Assembly (NCBI GenBank): GCA_947247005.1
Contig: OX365956.1
Span: 10,498,089 to 10,562,088, forward strand
DNA length: 64,000 nt
From: Spisula solida
Taxonomy: Eukaryota; Mollusca; Bivalvia; Venerida; Mactridae
Direction: 5' to 3'
Under the pieces are notes generated by a model. It was given only the letters and a program-made list of their open reading frames with translations. It had not been told where the DNA came from and did not search any database. The position numbers were made by a program, and so were the translations under genes. Positions 1 through 11,933 of this stretch are shown in pieces (within the stretch, counting starts at the first letter, position 1; every line of letters begins with the position of its first letter).

Positions 1-600
1 AACAAAATATTAAAAAAACTTTAGGGGGGGGGGGGGAGTTATTAGGATTTTACCTGGGTGCTATTTTGCTGCATTAAATATGAAGTGTGTGGGGTAAAAG
101 AGCAATATATATTAGACCAAAATTAAATATACCCTTTTTGGTACATTGATCATGTATAACAATGTGTACCAAAACTATATTGAAAAATATTTTATTATTT
201 AGATCACAGACATCAAATAAAAATGTCAAATTTGAACACCACCACCAATTTACCAATTTCAATGGAATTATAAAAAAAATTCATACACACTTCAATCAGG
301 GCTGATTACCCGAAAAAGTTCCGTGACCGAGTGTTTTTACATCATATTTTGTGTCAGTATAGATTTCTTTACTTCCTGGCAAAATTTGAGCGGATTCTGA
401 AGGTGCGATCCTAAGCGCTCCAACATCAGATGTTAAGTGTTGTATTGCGGCTGTACAAAGTCTTCCCATACTTCACTTCAGTGTAGTCATCATTCAAGTT
501 TACCTCTTTTTGTGGTTAATTATGCACGCTTTTCAAAAGTCCACAGTGTGACATTCATTGCGTCATGATTATGACTTGTAGACTTGCTTGAAATATCCAT
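1..600. other. Unassigned AT-rich non-coding DNA
   Basis: No exon, RNA gene or repeat family is recognised here. A G homopolymer of about 13 bases lies near position 25. Short reading frames on both strands look like chance. Confidence 0.4.
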
Positions 601-642
601 TTTTGTAATATGGATGGTTCGATCTGTATCTGGCATGCGTCG

Positions 643-710
643 GTGGCTATGCACTGTTGCCGTTTATGTGTGGCTTTGGATTGTCTGCGCCCTATAATAT
701 TGTTAAGCCA
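643..710 (-). repeat. Single relic copy of the 56-bp satellite unit
   Basis: The plus strand reads GTGTGGCTTTGGATTGTCTG followed by a CTATAATATTGT stretch. This matches the reverse complement of the 56-bp unit that forms the array at about 31.6-33.0 kb, with roughly 80% identity over one unit judged by eye. It sits just upstream of the conserved promoter block of the secreted-peptide gene. No equivalent is visible upstream of the second gene copy near 15.5 kb. Confidence 0.65.
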
Positions 711-714
711 AAAA

Positions 715-1351
715 CGACATACAATGATACTACTTATGATAAATGAACAAAATAAGAATAACTTCTTTAATCTTCGGAAAGTGTTCACATGCAGCATATA
801 CCATCGATACAGTTATTATCGCATGAGCATTGCAAGACGCTTTAAAAGCATACGAATAATATTGTTTAGTATACTGTGCCCTTCTGACCAACGTTTTAAA
901 TTGATTTAATCCGTTTTGTCATTACATTAGCAAATATTTCCGTAATTAGAAGCATTACACGGCAACTGGATGTATCTCTTCTTGTCGCATTATTACGTGA
1001 CAAAAATCTATCAATTAAAAAATCCATTTTCACAAATACAGTATTGGTACATGTTCTTTCACGTAATAATGCGGCATAAAGACGTATTTTACAATTGTGA
1101 ATAGTCTTTTACAGAATGTTAGGAAACATACCCTAAACAAACGACACCATTTATACATATGTGTGACCTATAGTGTTAGTGTTAATGCATATGGTACCAA
1201 GTTTATAAAGTTGAAATTCATTTTATGAATATTCATCAAAGCTTTTTGGTGTATTTGGTGTATAAAAAGGCAGTGAGTTAGTGCATTCAGATCATAGTGC
1301 CATTACTTTAGAACAACTCGACGGAATAACAGTTAGATCTAGTTAAAGACC
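715..1351 (+). promoter_or_regulatory. Promoter and 5' UTR of secreted-peptide gene copy 1
   Basis: A TATA box (TATAAAAAGG, from 1261) lies about 90 bases before the ATG, which puts a likely transcription start near 1290. About 600 bases upstream align by eye with the sequence before the second gene copy (15505-15660 plus 17290-17757). Shared blocks include CCGTAATTAGA, ACTGGATGTATCTCTT, ACAATTGTGAATAG and AAACGACACCATTTATACAT. Conservation across two duplicated copies supports a functional promoter. Transcription factor binding is not inferred. Confidence 0.7.
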
Positions 1352-4300
1352 ATGCAGACCAGAGCGATGTTCCGCTTAATGCTGGCGCTCTGCATCATCG
1401 GGACAGTTTTGTCGAAAAGTAAGAATTTTATATCTCTAACTTTTGAATGCTTTTGTTCCTCTAATATTCACAGATTAGTACATGACCAGATCATGATCGT
1501 TGCATTATTAAAGCATTATATAATAATAAAAATAATTTATTAAATTAGACAAAATTATTTATATATAATAATAATTTTGAAATATTTATCGCTAAAATAG
1601 AAAAAATGTCAACATACCTCTCTATCGTTATTTACATAAATAATTTTGATTTTGAAATTGGAGACATTCTCGCAAAATGCCGTTACTTTTCCTTTTTTCC
1701 CCCGACTGTCTCCCCGCCCTTGAATTCACGTTAAAAATTTAACATGAAGTTTCGGCGTTCGTTTTATAGTAATTTATACCAATTACCGCAAAGGTAACCG
1801 CAAAAACAATGCTATAATACGATGCCATTGATGTTTACAAACCTAATTTAATCTTTTATACTGTAGACTTACTCGACTTTCACAGATATTTTTTCTTTGT
1901 CCACTGTATTGTCCGACGTCGCACAATGTACTCAGTTATAGCTTAGTACAAGTATAATCATACATGCTCATCATGTTGATTGTCCCATCTAAATCTTAAC
2001 ACTGTAGCAACGTTTTAGCTTAACATAATCTATGTTACAGTTGTTTATTGTAAATTTCACATTTAATGTGGATTTTATTCTCTATAATGCTTGGTTATCA
2101 CAAAAAGCGCTTTCAGCGTAAAGTCTTCCAGTTTTGTGCGTTACGTGTGTACGGTGGAAGTTATACAACCGATTATTGCTATTGCCCAGAATGTCCTCAT
2201 AAACATTGTAGTTACTGTGCTTTGTTGTGGTTTAGGTTTCATTCTTGTACTAATTATAATCCGTGTCCTACAATTCAAAGTCATAGTTACATATAGACCA
2301 TGAGCCAGAGGGGGTTTTGCTCCCCCCCAGGGGGAATTTTGTGGACCATATTTTTTTGAAACCCCAAGGTGTGGCGAACATTTTGGCATAAAGTTTGCAA
2401 CTGGCGGGTGGGGCTTTTCTCCGTTACCACGCTTTAAAATACGTTACCCCCAAAATATAAAATAAAAATTGTAATTTTTAAAGATAAATTGTACCATTAT
2501 GCTATTTAATAATTCCTAGTTTGCATATGTTATTCAAGAGTGTAAACTAGTAGCTGCAAACTGATTGAATTTCAATGCCAAAATGCAATGATAAAGAAGA
2601 TAAATATGGGAAAACATACGTTACCCTAAAAAAACAAAATGTTTTTGGCATAAAGTTTTTTATTGCAAATTTAGATGACCAGGTAATCAAACGATGAAGT
2701 TACCATTACAAAGTTCAACATTCAACCTAAAGAATGATGTATAGATTGCCATTATAGGTTAAGAGATAGATGTTTGGTAGCGATTCTTAAAATGTCACCC
2801 ATTCTCCAAAACATGTGCGTTTTTCATTCCTTCAATAATTTCAAGTATTCAAATTGTATCATACACTTTTCAGTTACATATAATACCACTTTATATATTT
2901 ATAATGGTTTATATTATATATATTAACAAGTCTCTTACTTGTAAGATATTTTAAGGCATTCTACATTGCACTTTACGTTACCAAACATACAAATTAAAGT
3001 GCATTTCGTCAGTGTCTTAAAAACGTACTTAAAACAATTAAAAATAAAATAATAACAATTTAATCCTACTCAAAACTTATTATAGGTTTGCAGTTCAAAC
3101 TGTATAGGTTGTATTTAACTAAACAACATGTAAACTATAACGTACATGTATTTAAATATCAAACAAAATTACAATTTACTAGCCTTGTATTCTGTTACTT
3201 TAGATAAACTTTACCACTAAAAATAATTGATTTTCAAATCAAAATATCTTTTTATCGCAGTTTGTATTTGAACTTTCAACACATGTATTTAAAAAACAAT
3301 TTATGTTTCACTTTATGTTACCTTACTTACAAACTTTACAATACCATATGCACATGTATGCTGTAATTTTAACACAATGTTGACTTATCCCTCTTGGTCT
3401 GTCTGGAGGAAAAGATTGATAGGTGCATAATTATCTTATATCTTATACTACCTGAATTGTTGTGCAATAAAGACCAGTGAGAGGTTACGATCATTTAAGG
3501 TAAAATACTTAAAAATAGTGTGAACTGTGTTACTGTTCATTGTTTCCATATAAGCAAAGCTAGTATTGCATGTGTTACATATGACATGTAGTCAGGAATT
3601 GCTGCATCATATGTCATTGTATGGCTTTAATAAGTGGGGTAGTTACACAATATGGCATATGATGGCTGAAATCTGTATTAGTGGGTTCCCACATTTGCAT
3701 AGGATGGCTGAAATCTGTGTAAGTGGGTTCCAAATATGGCCTAGGTGGGCTGAAATATGTGTAAGAGGGTTCCAAATATGACCTAGGAGGGCTGAAATCT
3801 GTGTTAGTAGGTTCCCAATATGGCCTAGGTGGGCTGAAATCTGTGTTGGTGGGTTCCCAATATGACATAGGAGGGCTGAAATCTGAGTTAGTTGGTTCCA
3901 AATATGGCATAGGTGGGCTGTAATATGTGTTCGTGGGTTCCAAATATGTCCTAGGAGGGCTGAAATATGTGTTATTGGGTTCCATATATGGCCTAGGTGG
4001 GCTGAAATATGTGTTCGAGGGTTCCAAATATGGCCTAGGAGGGCTGAAATCTGTGTTAATGGGTTCCATATATGGCCTAGGTGGGCTGAAATATGTGTAA
4101 GAGGGTTCCAAATATGACCTAGGAGGGCTGAAATCTGTGTTGGTGGGTTTCCAATATGACATAGGAGGGCTGAAATCTGTGTTGGTGGGTTCCCAAATTG
4201 GCATAGGATGGCTGAAATCTGTATTGGTGGGTTCCCAATATGGCATAGGAGGGCTGAAATCTGTGTTGGTGGGTTCCCAATGAGGCCTTGGATGGCTTAA

Positions 4301-7300
4301 TCTGTGATGCTGAGTACCAAAAATGGCTTTGGTGACTGTACTCAGATTTGGTGGGTTCCCAATGTGGCCTGAGATGACTGTACTCTGAGGTTGTGGGTAC
4401 CAAATAGACCCTGTGATGGCTGTTCTCTGTGGTGATGGGCATCCAATACAGCCCGGGATGTCTGTACTCAGAGGTGGTTAGTACCAAATGGGGCCTGAGC
4501 TGGTTGTTCTCAGTGGTGTAGGATAGTCAATAGGACCTGTGATGGCTGTTCTCTGTATAGGTGGGTACCCAATCGGGCCTGAGATGGTTGAACTTGTGGA
4601 GGTGAGTACATAAGCTGACCTGGGACGGCTATACTAGGCAGTGTTAAGTACCAAATAGGGCATTGAATGGCTTTCCTCAGTGACTATGAGTATCTCTCAG
4701 GCATAGTATGGCTGTACACAGTAGTTGTGAGTAGGGCATAGGCCCTAATAAAGGCTGGTAGTGGTAAGTACCACATAGGGTCTGGTATGGCTATATTTAG
4801 TGTTTGCAACTCCCCATAGGGATTAATATGACCATAACTGGTGGTGGGGAATTACCAAATAGAGCCAATGCTGGCTATAGTGCACCTGGTAGGGCAGTAT
4901 TTAGTTGGTCCGAGTACCCCTTAGGACATAGTATGATTGTTACCGCTGGTGGTAAGTACCACACTCAATGGTTATGTGTACCACTTAGTGAAAAATATAA
5001 ACTGTAATTAGTGGTGGTGATTGGGCCTCGGATGTCTGTACTATGTTGTTGTGACTCCTTTGTACCCTATACAACTTGGTGAGACTGTAAGTCATTGGTT
5101 ATGATCACCCATATGGGGTATGAAATCTGTAAATATTTGGGATTAGTACCCTCTTGGGTCTTATATGACTGTAGTTTTGTACTAGTGAGTAACACATAGG
5201 GCCTTGTACAGCTGTGCTCAGTAATCGTGAGTACCATATAGAGACTTACATGTATATGGCTTTACTCAGGTGTTGTGAGTATACCTTAGGGCCTACTATG
5301 GCTATAATTAAGGGTGTTGAATACCCAATATGGTCTTGGTTGGCTGTCCTCTTGGTTTTAAGTATCCCATAGGGCTTCAGATATAGCTGGTGTCATTACG
5401 AATTCAATAGGAATGGTTGTATTAGGCAGTTGTAAGTACTCCATTGGTTACGGAATGTTTGTATAGACAGTGTTATTAGTCCCCCATAAGGCCTGGGTTG
5501 ACTATTAAGTGGTTTAAGAACCCCTAAGGACATGATATGGGTGTACTCGGTGTTGGTTACACCCCATTCAGGCCTAATATATGATGGTGATGAGTATCCA
5601 ATCATGCCTGATACTGGTGTAATTGGTAGTGGTAAGCATAACAAAGGGTTTGGTTGAGAGTACCCCTTATAGCTTAGTATGGCTATAATAAGTGGTAGTG
5701 ACTACCCCATACGGCATTGGATGGATGTACCCCATACGGCATTGGATGGATGTACTCTGTGATGGTGAGCAAAGAATGTGACATTGGGTGGTGTACTTGA
5801 CAAGTGTTATGTACCCCATATGGTCTTGGGATGCCTGAACTTTGCAGTGTTGCATATCCCATAAGGCTTATTTTTCGTAACTTAACCTTGAAATGACCTT
5901 GACCTTGACTTCAAAGTGGTCAGTCTTGTATGTCCATATGATGTACGTTATCAAATGAATAATATCTAAGCAAATATTTGTGACTATATACATAAATAAA
6001 TAACAATGCATGAGAACATAGAATTTTAAGGATATTTGTAAATTATGGCGGCCATCTTGGACGCCATTTTGAATTTCCGGGTCCACACCACGCGTTGACA
6101 ATTTATGCCGGCAGTTCTGTATAGTACATACATAGGCGAACATTTTGGTATATAACATTGCTTGTTCTACTTTAGCTGTCACCTAGCTACGCCCAAAAAA
6201 TCACCAATTGTCACCCAACTATATGTGTTATATCGAAATCTTAACTGAAATATTGTTGAAAAAAAAACATATTTTTGAAAGGTAACGTAATTTACATGGC
6301 ATTTCATATCAATTAACTATTTGTGTAGTTGTACTATAGCTATATACATTATTGAGCTGCATACTAATCAGTATCATCATTTCTTAACTTAAAAACGTCA
6401 TATACGTTGACTGTTTTTTTAATATTCTAGTAATTTCATGCAAAGTAACGTAAATTACGTATGTTACATATCACATTTTTTGCCTAAAATAATTTGTGCA
6501 ACTGATAGTTTCAATTTTAAATACATTTAACATACATAAATGTCTTCTTCACATGATTTATTGAACAATAAGCATGTTTATAATATCATATAAGCAAAAT
6601 TAGTGATTCCTGTAGAAAATCGCATAGTCACATATTTCAAATCTCCGTAACTCGTTAAAGCCCCAACAGAAACTTGCAAACTTTTGTCTGTGAATGCCAC
6701 CTACCATAAGGTTTAAAAAAATCATAGTGTTGAAAATTCCCCCTGGGGGGGGGGGGAGCAGGGTCAATTGTCAGCTCAAGGTCTAATAGTGTTTGGAGCA
6801 TTTTTGCTTTACACTCAACCAAGTTCCTAATCGGTCACTTTTCAAACGGCAATAGAGAAATATATATCAGGTACTTAAAGTCAATTGTCGTAATGCTCTT
6901 AGTAAGCAAATTCAAGATTTGTTTTAAACATCATCGTCAACTGTGCATAGTTATTGCCCATTATATACTAAAAGGTTTTCGATGTGTACTGCAATATTTG
7001 TCCATGGACATGTAACAAAATGTACAAAATACAACTCAATGACGATCGCCGAAAAAGAAAATCTTCAAACAGTGCCAAAATAATTACACGTTATAAAGAT
7101 ACACATGTTTAACTTTAAAGGCGACAATGAGTTTCCTATTACATTGTAACTATCAAAAGTCTAGATAAATCTTACAAGTTGATGATTTTAAATTTGGTAC
7201 ATCTCAACAAAACAACCTTTCGCAGTGAAACGTTGCCTCTTACTTAATAATGGTCTAATCGTCTATATAAAACAGTGTTTATTATATTTTGTGTTTAATA

Positions 7301-10040
7301 AAGCGGTTAACTTTTACTGATTATGCATTTAATGCTTTTATTATGTGATTTCAGGTTTTGAGTATCATTGTTTAATACAGTCAACAATTCTGCTAAAGAA
7401 TAATAGACTCTTCATCAATTTTTATTTTTATGTTGTATACACAAAGCTTATACATTTAAAACTGACAAAACATATTCTTAATAATTTTGTGACAGAAAAT
7501 TTGGTAATGTGTAAAGTGACCGATTAGGAATTTGGTTGATAGTATTGTACTAGAATTACAATGTATTGTAACCATAATTGATATAAATAAATTTAAAAAC
7601 TGCGCAATCAGTCTTGCATTGTTATGACTTATAACATCAATATTTGTTTATAATCAAAGTCGAATTTCGACTGACTTAAGGAGGTACGCGCACCTTTTAT
7701 CTAACGATCGAATTTTCCTTGAAACATCTTCAAATGACAGAACAGTCTTCTAGAACAACATTGAAATCATAAAAATGATATGTCACCAGGCTCGTTTTCG
7801 ACATACATGGCTTTCTAATGACCTACCATTGTATTTTGGTCATTTTATCTATTTCCTGCATTTATGGCACCATTATGTTCTTTTTAAGATTATTACTGTA
7901 TGAAACCACTTTTAAGCAATGCATGATATTTTGTGTGTTCAATGGTCATTCCTATTGACATTAGTCACAGTTCCAGCTGCCTGGTGAACAAATTCAGTAT
8001 TTGAACATGATAAATAGTTACCCCACCCACTTGCAAAAAAGTGTGATTTTCAAACGATTTCAAATGAACGTCAAAAAATACCTAACGATCGAAAATGATT
8101 TAGAATTGGCCCTAAGTTTAGTATCAAATAGAACACCAGTTTAGTCAAATAAAAAATAGGGGTCACCAGCCTTTTTTGGGAGCTGTGCATAAAAAAGCAC
8201 TATTTATGAATAAATTAGCATAAAATTAACCTAATTTGCATATTGTAATGAAATAATTTTTTCTTAAAAATATTTCAAAGTGTGGCTACCTCTTATAACT
8301 AAACCATGCACTACATATTATATATAAGCATATGCATTTGAACAATTGTAGGGACTTATTGTGAACCCATATTATTGACAATTTTGCCGTTCCCCACCCA
8401 CTTTTTCATACAGGCAAAAAATAAAAAGTTAAAAATATCTAGTTTTTGCGATAATATTTTGTTTACTTTCATTAATCAACATTCATATGCAATCATTGAA
8501 ACTAAAATTCATGTTTGTTCTTATCTAATACGATTTTGAAATTTCGCGCATGCGCACAAGGCAGCTCGTACCTCCTTAATATAGACACAATATGCTTATA
8601 TTACAGATGTTGACGTCGATGATGGGTTGTATACACGCAATGAAGGTGCAATCATGAACAACGCAGCCGGTATGTTTAATGTAAACCATACTTCTATTGA
8701 GACGGTATGTCTATCAAAGGGATTTACCGAAAAAAACTATGCGAGCTTTAATGAACCGCTCCTGACGCTTTTGGATCGTTTGTCGGTTTAGGCAGAATAT
8801 GTTCTTTCGTACACTGTTCGTACACGTGGAGAAGTCGTCATGAGGTTGAAGATGAGCGCGTTACAGCGGGTGAATACTTTATATTCCAGTTATTTTGGTC
8901 AACTGAATCTCGTAAAAGAATACAACAAAAAATGCCAATACGTCCGAAATATGTTAATGGTTTCCATATTGTGTTTATAACCGGTATCCGACCATACTGT
9001 TTATGTTCTCACATAGTGGGAGAGACATGCACATAGATGTCACAAACTTTGTACGCGCTTATTCTCCATAACTATTTGTCGGATTGCAGTCTTGATACTA
9101 TATAACATGAATACTTGTTGCCATGCCTCATGCATCTTGTAATGACTTTTAGGTCCGATACATTTTGCCTTCGTTATGGGCCAACTTTATGAAACACCCA
9201 TTTTTTCTGGCAAAACTCAATTAGTATGCATGCATATTAATTTTGTTGTAGCGCATGAATATGTCAGTTTTTGGGTGCAAATCATTGTGCATGAATGGGA
9301 CTTGTCTGAATTTAAATGTTACCGGTATGTGTAACATGTAAGTCTCATTACTTCCGGTCAAGCAAACGACATGTGACAGGTCAGAAAGAGCCGGCAGGGA
9401 CGAGAGATGCTCCCCGAACGGATGTTTGTTATAGCAAATTATATTTCTTCGGCACTGCACTTCCCCTAAATGAGGTCTATGCACATAGGACGTTTCAAAT
9501 CGATATACCCAATACTAAACGAGATATGGCCTTGACAATAATTAAGTATGACAAAGTACAAGGGGGAATAATTCTAAAAATATGCGATAAAGAGTTATAA
9601 TTCTTCGGTACTGCACTTCCCCTTAATGGGATATACGCACAATAAATAAGTGCACTATGTCTTTAGTTATCATCCGGACAAAGCGGCAACTGCATGCATC
9701 CCCGAAATCATTTGCAGGGACCTTAAAACATCAAATGTTACCTTTTACACCTTTGTCGCATTGTTGTCTGTTGCATTTATAGATACGGTCGATCCTACAG
9801 TTTAGTTTCCTCCGATTTCACTTGATAGAAAATATTTCCATGTATGTTGTCATAGTCCGGTGTTAGGTGGGACGATGTTAACGTATCATGAAATCTAAGT
9901 TCAACATAACTGATCCACGGACTAACAAATAATGTGAATATTCTTCAATAATTACAGAAATTCGTCACAAGAGACAAGCTCCTCCGGCAGGTGATGGAGA
10001 GGAGCCACCACAAGAGAGCCAATCTTCCGAAGGGGATTGA
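1352..10040 (+). CDS. Three-exon gene for a small secreted peptide precursor (70 aa)
   Basis: I joined exon 1 (1352-1418), exon 2 (8607-8669) and exon 3 (9958-10040). The donors are A|GTAAGA and G|GTATGT, both acceptors end in TTACAG, both introns are phase 1, and the frame ends at TGA 10038-10040. The 70-residue product starts with a typical signal peptide (residues 1 to about 21, hydrophobic core LMLALCIIGTVL). A linker rich in D and N (about 22-45) follows, then RHKR at 46-49, which fits the furin rule R-X-K/R-R. The last 21 residues (50-70) start with Gln and are rich in E, P, Q and S, with no cysteine. The likely role is a secreted, processed peptide. Signal, linker, dibasic site and acidic tail is a layout seen in invertebrate peptide-hormone and antimicrobial precursors, but I do not recognise the family and assign no function. 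Exon 1 has a close paralogue at 17758. Exon joining is inference from splice signals. Confidence 0.75.
2296..6783. mobile_element. 4.5-kb non-autonomous DNA transposon with TA target duplication
   Basis: The ends are inverted repeats of about 110-130 bp. The left end begins GACCATGAGCC and the reverse complement of the right end begins GACCTTGAGCT. Both contain a C-run followed by AGGGGGAATTTT and then AAAGTTTGCAA. A TA dinucleotide flanks each end (2294-2295 and 6784-6785), as with Tc1/mariner-type insertion. No transposase reading frame is visible. About half the interior is a degenerate minisatellite. The superfamily assignment rests only on the TA duplication and is tentative. Confidence 0.65.
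3640..5860. repeat. 45-bp minisatellite decaying into longer degenerate units
   Basis: From about 3660 to 4490 the unit GGGCTGAAATCTGTGT plus a GGTTCCAAATATGGCCTAGG-type half repeats every 45 bases. From about 4490 to 5860 related phrases (GGTGAGTACC, ATGGCTGTACTC) recur with irregular spacing of roughly 55-60 bases. Because 45 is divisible by 3, long open frames arise on the minus strand (a 15-residue repeat around YWEPTNTDFS). These are a consequence of the repeat and not evidence of a protein. The array lies inside the TA-flanked element. Confidence 0.85.
6815..7539. mobile_element. Short inverted-repeat element (MITE-like, about 725 bp)
   Basis: The left end TCAACCAAGTTCCTAATCGG and the right end, read on the opposite strand (TCAACCAAATTCCTAATCGG), match over about 27 bases with one difference and continue into TCACTTT. 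No coding frame lies inside. No clear target duplication is seen. It sits about 30 bases from the end of the neighbouring TA-flanked element. Confidence 0.65.
7676..8579. mobile_element. TTAA-flanked MITE-like element (about 0.9 kb)
   Basis: Both ends carry GGAGGTACG as an inverted repeat directly inside a TTAA (7676-7679 and 8576-8579). TTAA duplication is the signature of piggyBac-type insertion. No transposase frame is present, so it would be non-autonomous. The element ends 27 bases before exon 2 of the peptide gene, and its right end lies close to the acceptor region. Confidence 0.65.
8670..9957 (+). other. Intron 2 of the secreted-peptide gene
   Basis: It is bounded by G|GTATGT and TTACAG|A. 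It holds an interspersed repeat near 9430-9640. No further exon is recognised in it. Confidence 0.6.
9430..9640. repeat. Interspersed repeat fragment with two internal repeats
   Basis: The phrase TTCTTCGGCACTGCACTTCC (about 9448) recurs as TTCTTCGGTACTGCACTTCC about 150 bases later (about 9601), followed in each case by a related stretch ending near GCACA. The intervening part (GAGATATGGCC, AAGTACAAGGGGGAATAATT) looks like a dispersed repeat rather than an exon. The family is not named. Confidence 0.45.
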
Positions 10041-10219
10041 TTTCCAAACACGCATACATTTGATATAAATATTCTGAATTAAAGGTCATGTACATGTATT
10101 AGTGTAATTATTTCTAAACACATTCATATCAATATATATTTCCGAACGAAAGAGACGCTATTAGTTTAACTTTATGATCGTACAATTTGATGTATCTTAC
10201 CAACTTACCTTATAATTAC

Positions 10220-10251
10220 AATAAATGATTGTATACAATAACACAAATAAA
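10220..10251 (+). terminator. Poly(A) signals of the secreted-peptide gene
   Basis: Two AATAAA hexamers lie 180-211 bases after the stop codon (10220-10225 and 10246-10251), in AT-rich sequence. This is consistent with a 3' UTR of about 200 bases. Confidence 0.55.
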
Positions 10252-10283
10252 ATATACTAAATAATATGCTTGTTTGTTTGTTT

Positions 10284-10510
10284 GACTTCGACTGAGACAG
10301 TGGTCATTCAGTTTTTACTCTGTGCAAGATTGGTCAATGATAGAAGACAGTTGTGTGATACAAGGAATTCAAGTGCGAAACACTAGCCCTTCAGAATAGA
10401 TTCCTTGGTTCTTTAACGTGTCCGCTGTACAGTATAGGTCGTTTGCAATACAATAAATCGTATGGATATTAAATATCGTAACATATTTGCATCCGACGAC
10501 ATCAAAAATG
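10284..10510. repeat. Interspersed repeat, copy 1 of 2
   Basis: It shares CTTCGACTGAGACAGT, GTGTGATACAAGGAAT, AGACTCCTTG-like text and TTGCATCCG, in the same order, with 12747-12980. Because it lies just after the 3' end of the peptide gene, the pair may instead be a relic of tandem duplication of the gene's 3' flank. Confidence 0.55.
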
Positions 10511-10867
10511 CATATCACCATGATTACACCATATATAAACTGATTCTCCAAATGTCATTGTTATTAACTTATTATTAGTTATTAAGAAAGTTGTTCTATG
10601 TTGTACATGTATATTAAAATCAAATTATTTTGAATTTTTTACACAGGGGGGTAACATAGCATTCCATTGATGAGTTAATATAATTCATTGACCATTATAA
10701 CCTCAGACACACGGGATTTACATGTTTTCAACCGATGGACGAACAATGTCGGGCCCGTACACTTAAACAAAACGCGGTAGTAAATATATTAACAGGAATT
10801 TTAGTAAATACATTAAATACCAGGACGGGCCTCATATTTGCCATGTACAGCTTTGACGGTGCTGCAA

Positions 10868-11066
10868 AATGTGGGTGTATGGATCAGTTATATAAAGGAT
10901 CTTACATGAGTGTCTTTCTATATTGAATTTATTAAACGAGATGGATAAAATGATAAAATGCGAGGCTCTGCCGAGCATTTTATCACTTTTATTCAACGAG
11001 TTTAATAAATTTAATATGGAATGACACGATTGTAAGATTCTTTTTATCACATAAACTAAATACACA
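10868..11066. repeat. Fold-back hairpin element (about 95-bp arms)
   Basis: The arms 10868-10965 and 10972-11066 are inverted repeats around a short CTGCCG centre. Key shared text is GAATTTATTAAACGAG, GATAAAATGC and ATCTTACA. There is no coding content. It resembles the hairpins at 15848 and 49626 in size and plan. Confidence 0.65.
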
Positions 11067-11849
11067 GTAAAAGTTTGACAAGAATGCACACACTTCCCTT
11101 TTAGCAAATAAACTCCATAGGAGTAAAGCGGTTCATTGAAGAGCTAAGAAAATAGTGCAACAATGTATACTCCAATATGTTAATTTTTCTGCCTTTGAAA
11201 ATAATATTTTTATGATATCTATAATCATGCAGATGTAAAATTACGCTTGACAAAATAGGACCGCAGCACACAACGTATTCTGTTCCGTTCCGTGTTCCGT
11301 TCCGTGTTTTAGTAACAACCAAGGACAGGGGAAGTAACTAGGTTTTCCGCGTGATTTTATTCGCGATTCGTCTGAATAGCCGAAAATAACTGATTCTACA
11401 CAATGCAAGTACTTGGTAAGCAAGGAAAATCGTCTTTAATACTCATAATTACGGACTTATACAATGAAATCAACATTCGGTGCCTTGTGTTTGTGAAGAT
11501 GCCAGAGGTTTGGCATGTACATTTCGTCCCGATCTCATTCATAACCACGGTTAACGGACCTACCGTCATGTTTACTTACAGTTATATCTCTTATGTTCTT
11601 GTACATCTGTTATTGTGTGATTTTAACATGCCCTAGAGGGCTCATAATCGGATATAAAATTTACTTTTTTGACAACGTGTATGAATACATAAATAAAGTG
11701 ACTCGCCCTTGTATATACCTCATTTGCATGTTTATTACACGTGTGTAATACGGTTTTTATGCAATGGGTTTATTAAACTCCCAGAGCCTATTTATGTGAT
11801 AAATACATATTTGAAATTATAAAGTGATTACATATATACTGTGTCCATT

Positions 11850-11930
11850 TAAATTTAGTAATTTTCGTGATCACATTGGCTAAAACTTCCGTAATTAGAA
11901 TGATTGTAATGGAATTACCTCTGAATATAA
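11850..11930. repeat. Diverged copy of the gene-cluster promoter block
   Basis: The text AATTTAGTAATTTTC, CTAAAACTTCCGTAATTAGA and ATTGTAATGGAATT aligns with 21710-21780. In part it also aligns with the promoter blocks at 935-960 and 17365-17395. No exon 1 follows it. A 26-bp array begins directly after. Confidence 0.45.
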
Positions 11931-11933
11931 CCT

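Larger units (their letters stand above)
1419..8606 (+). other. Intron 1 of the secreted-peptide gene, filled with mobile elements
   Basis: This 7.2-kb intron contains three inverted-repeat elements (2296-6783, 6815-7539 and 7680-8575), which make up about 85% of its length. The first 150 bases after the donor align with the intron of the second gene copy, where the match resumes near 19620 beyond an insertion. Confidence 0.7.

Noticed and set aside
3614..4487. Proline-, tyrosine- and threonine-rich repeat protein (210 and 122 codons, minus strand)
   Set aside because: It is a direct reading of the 45-bp minisatellite. The frame breaks as soon as the repeat period becomes irregular.
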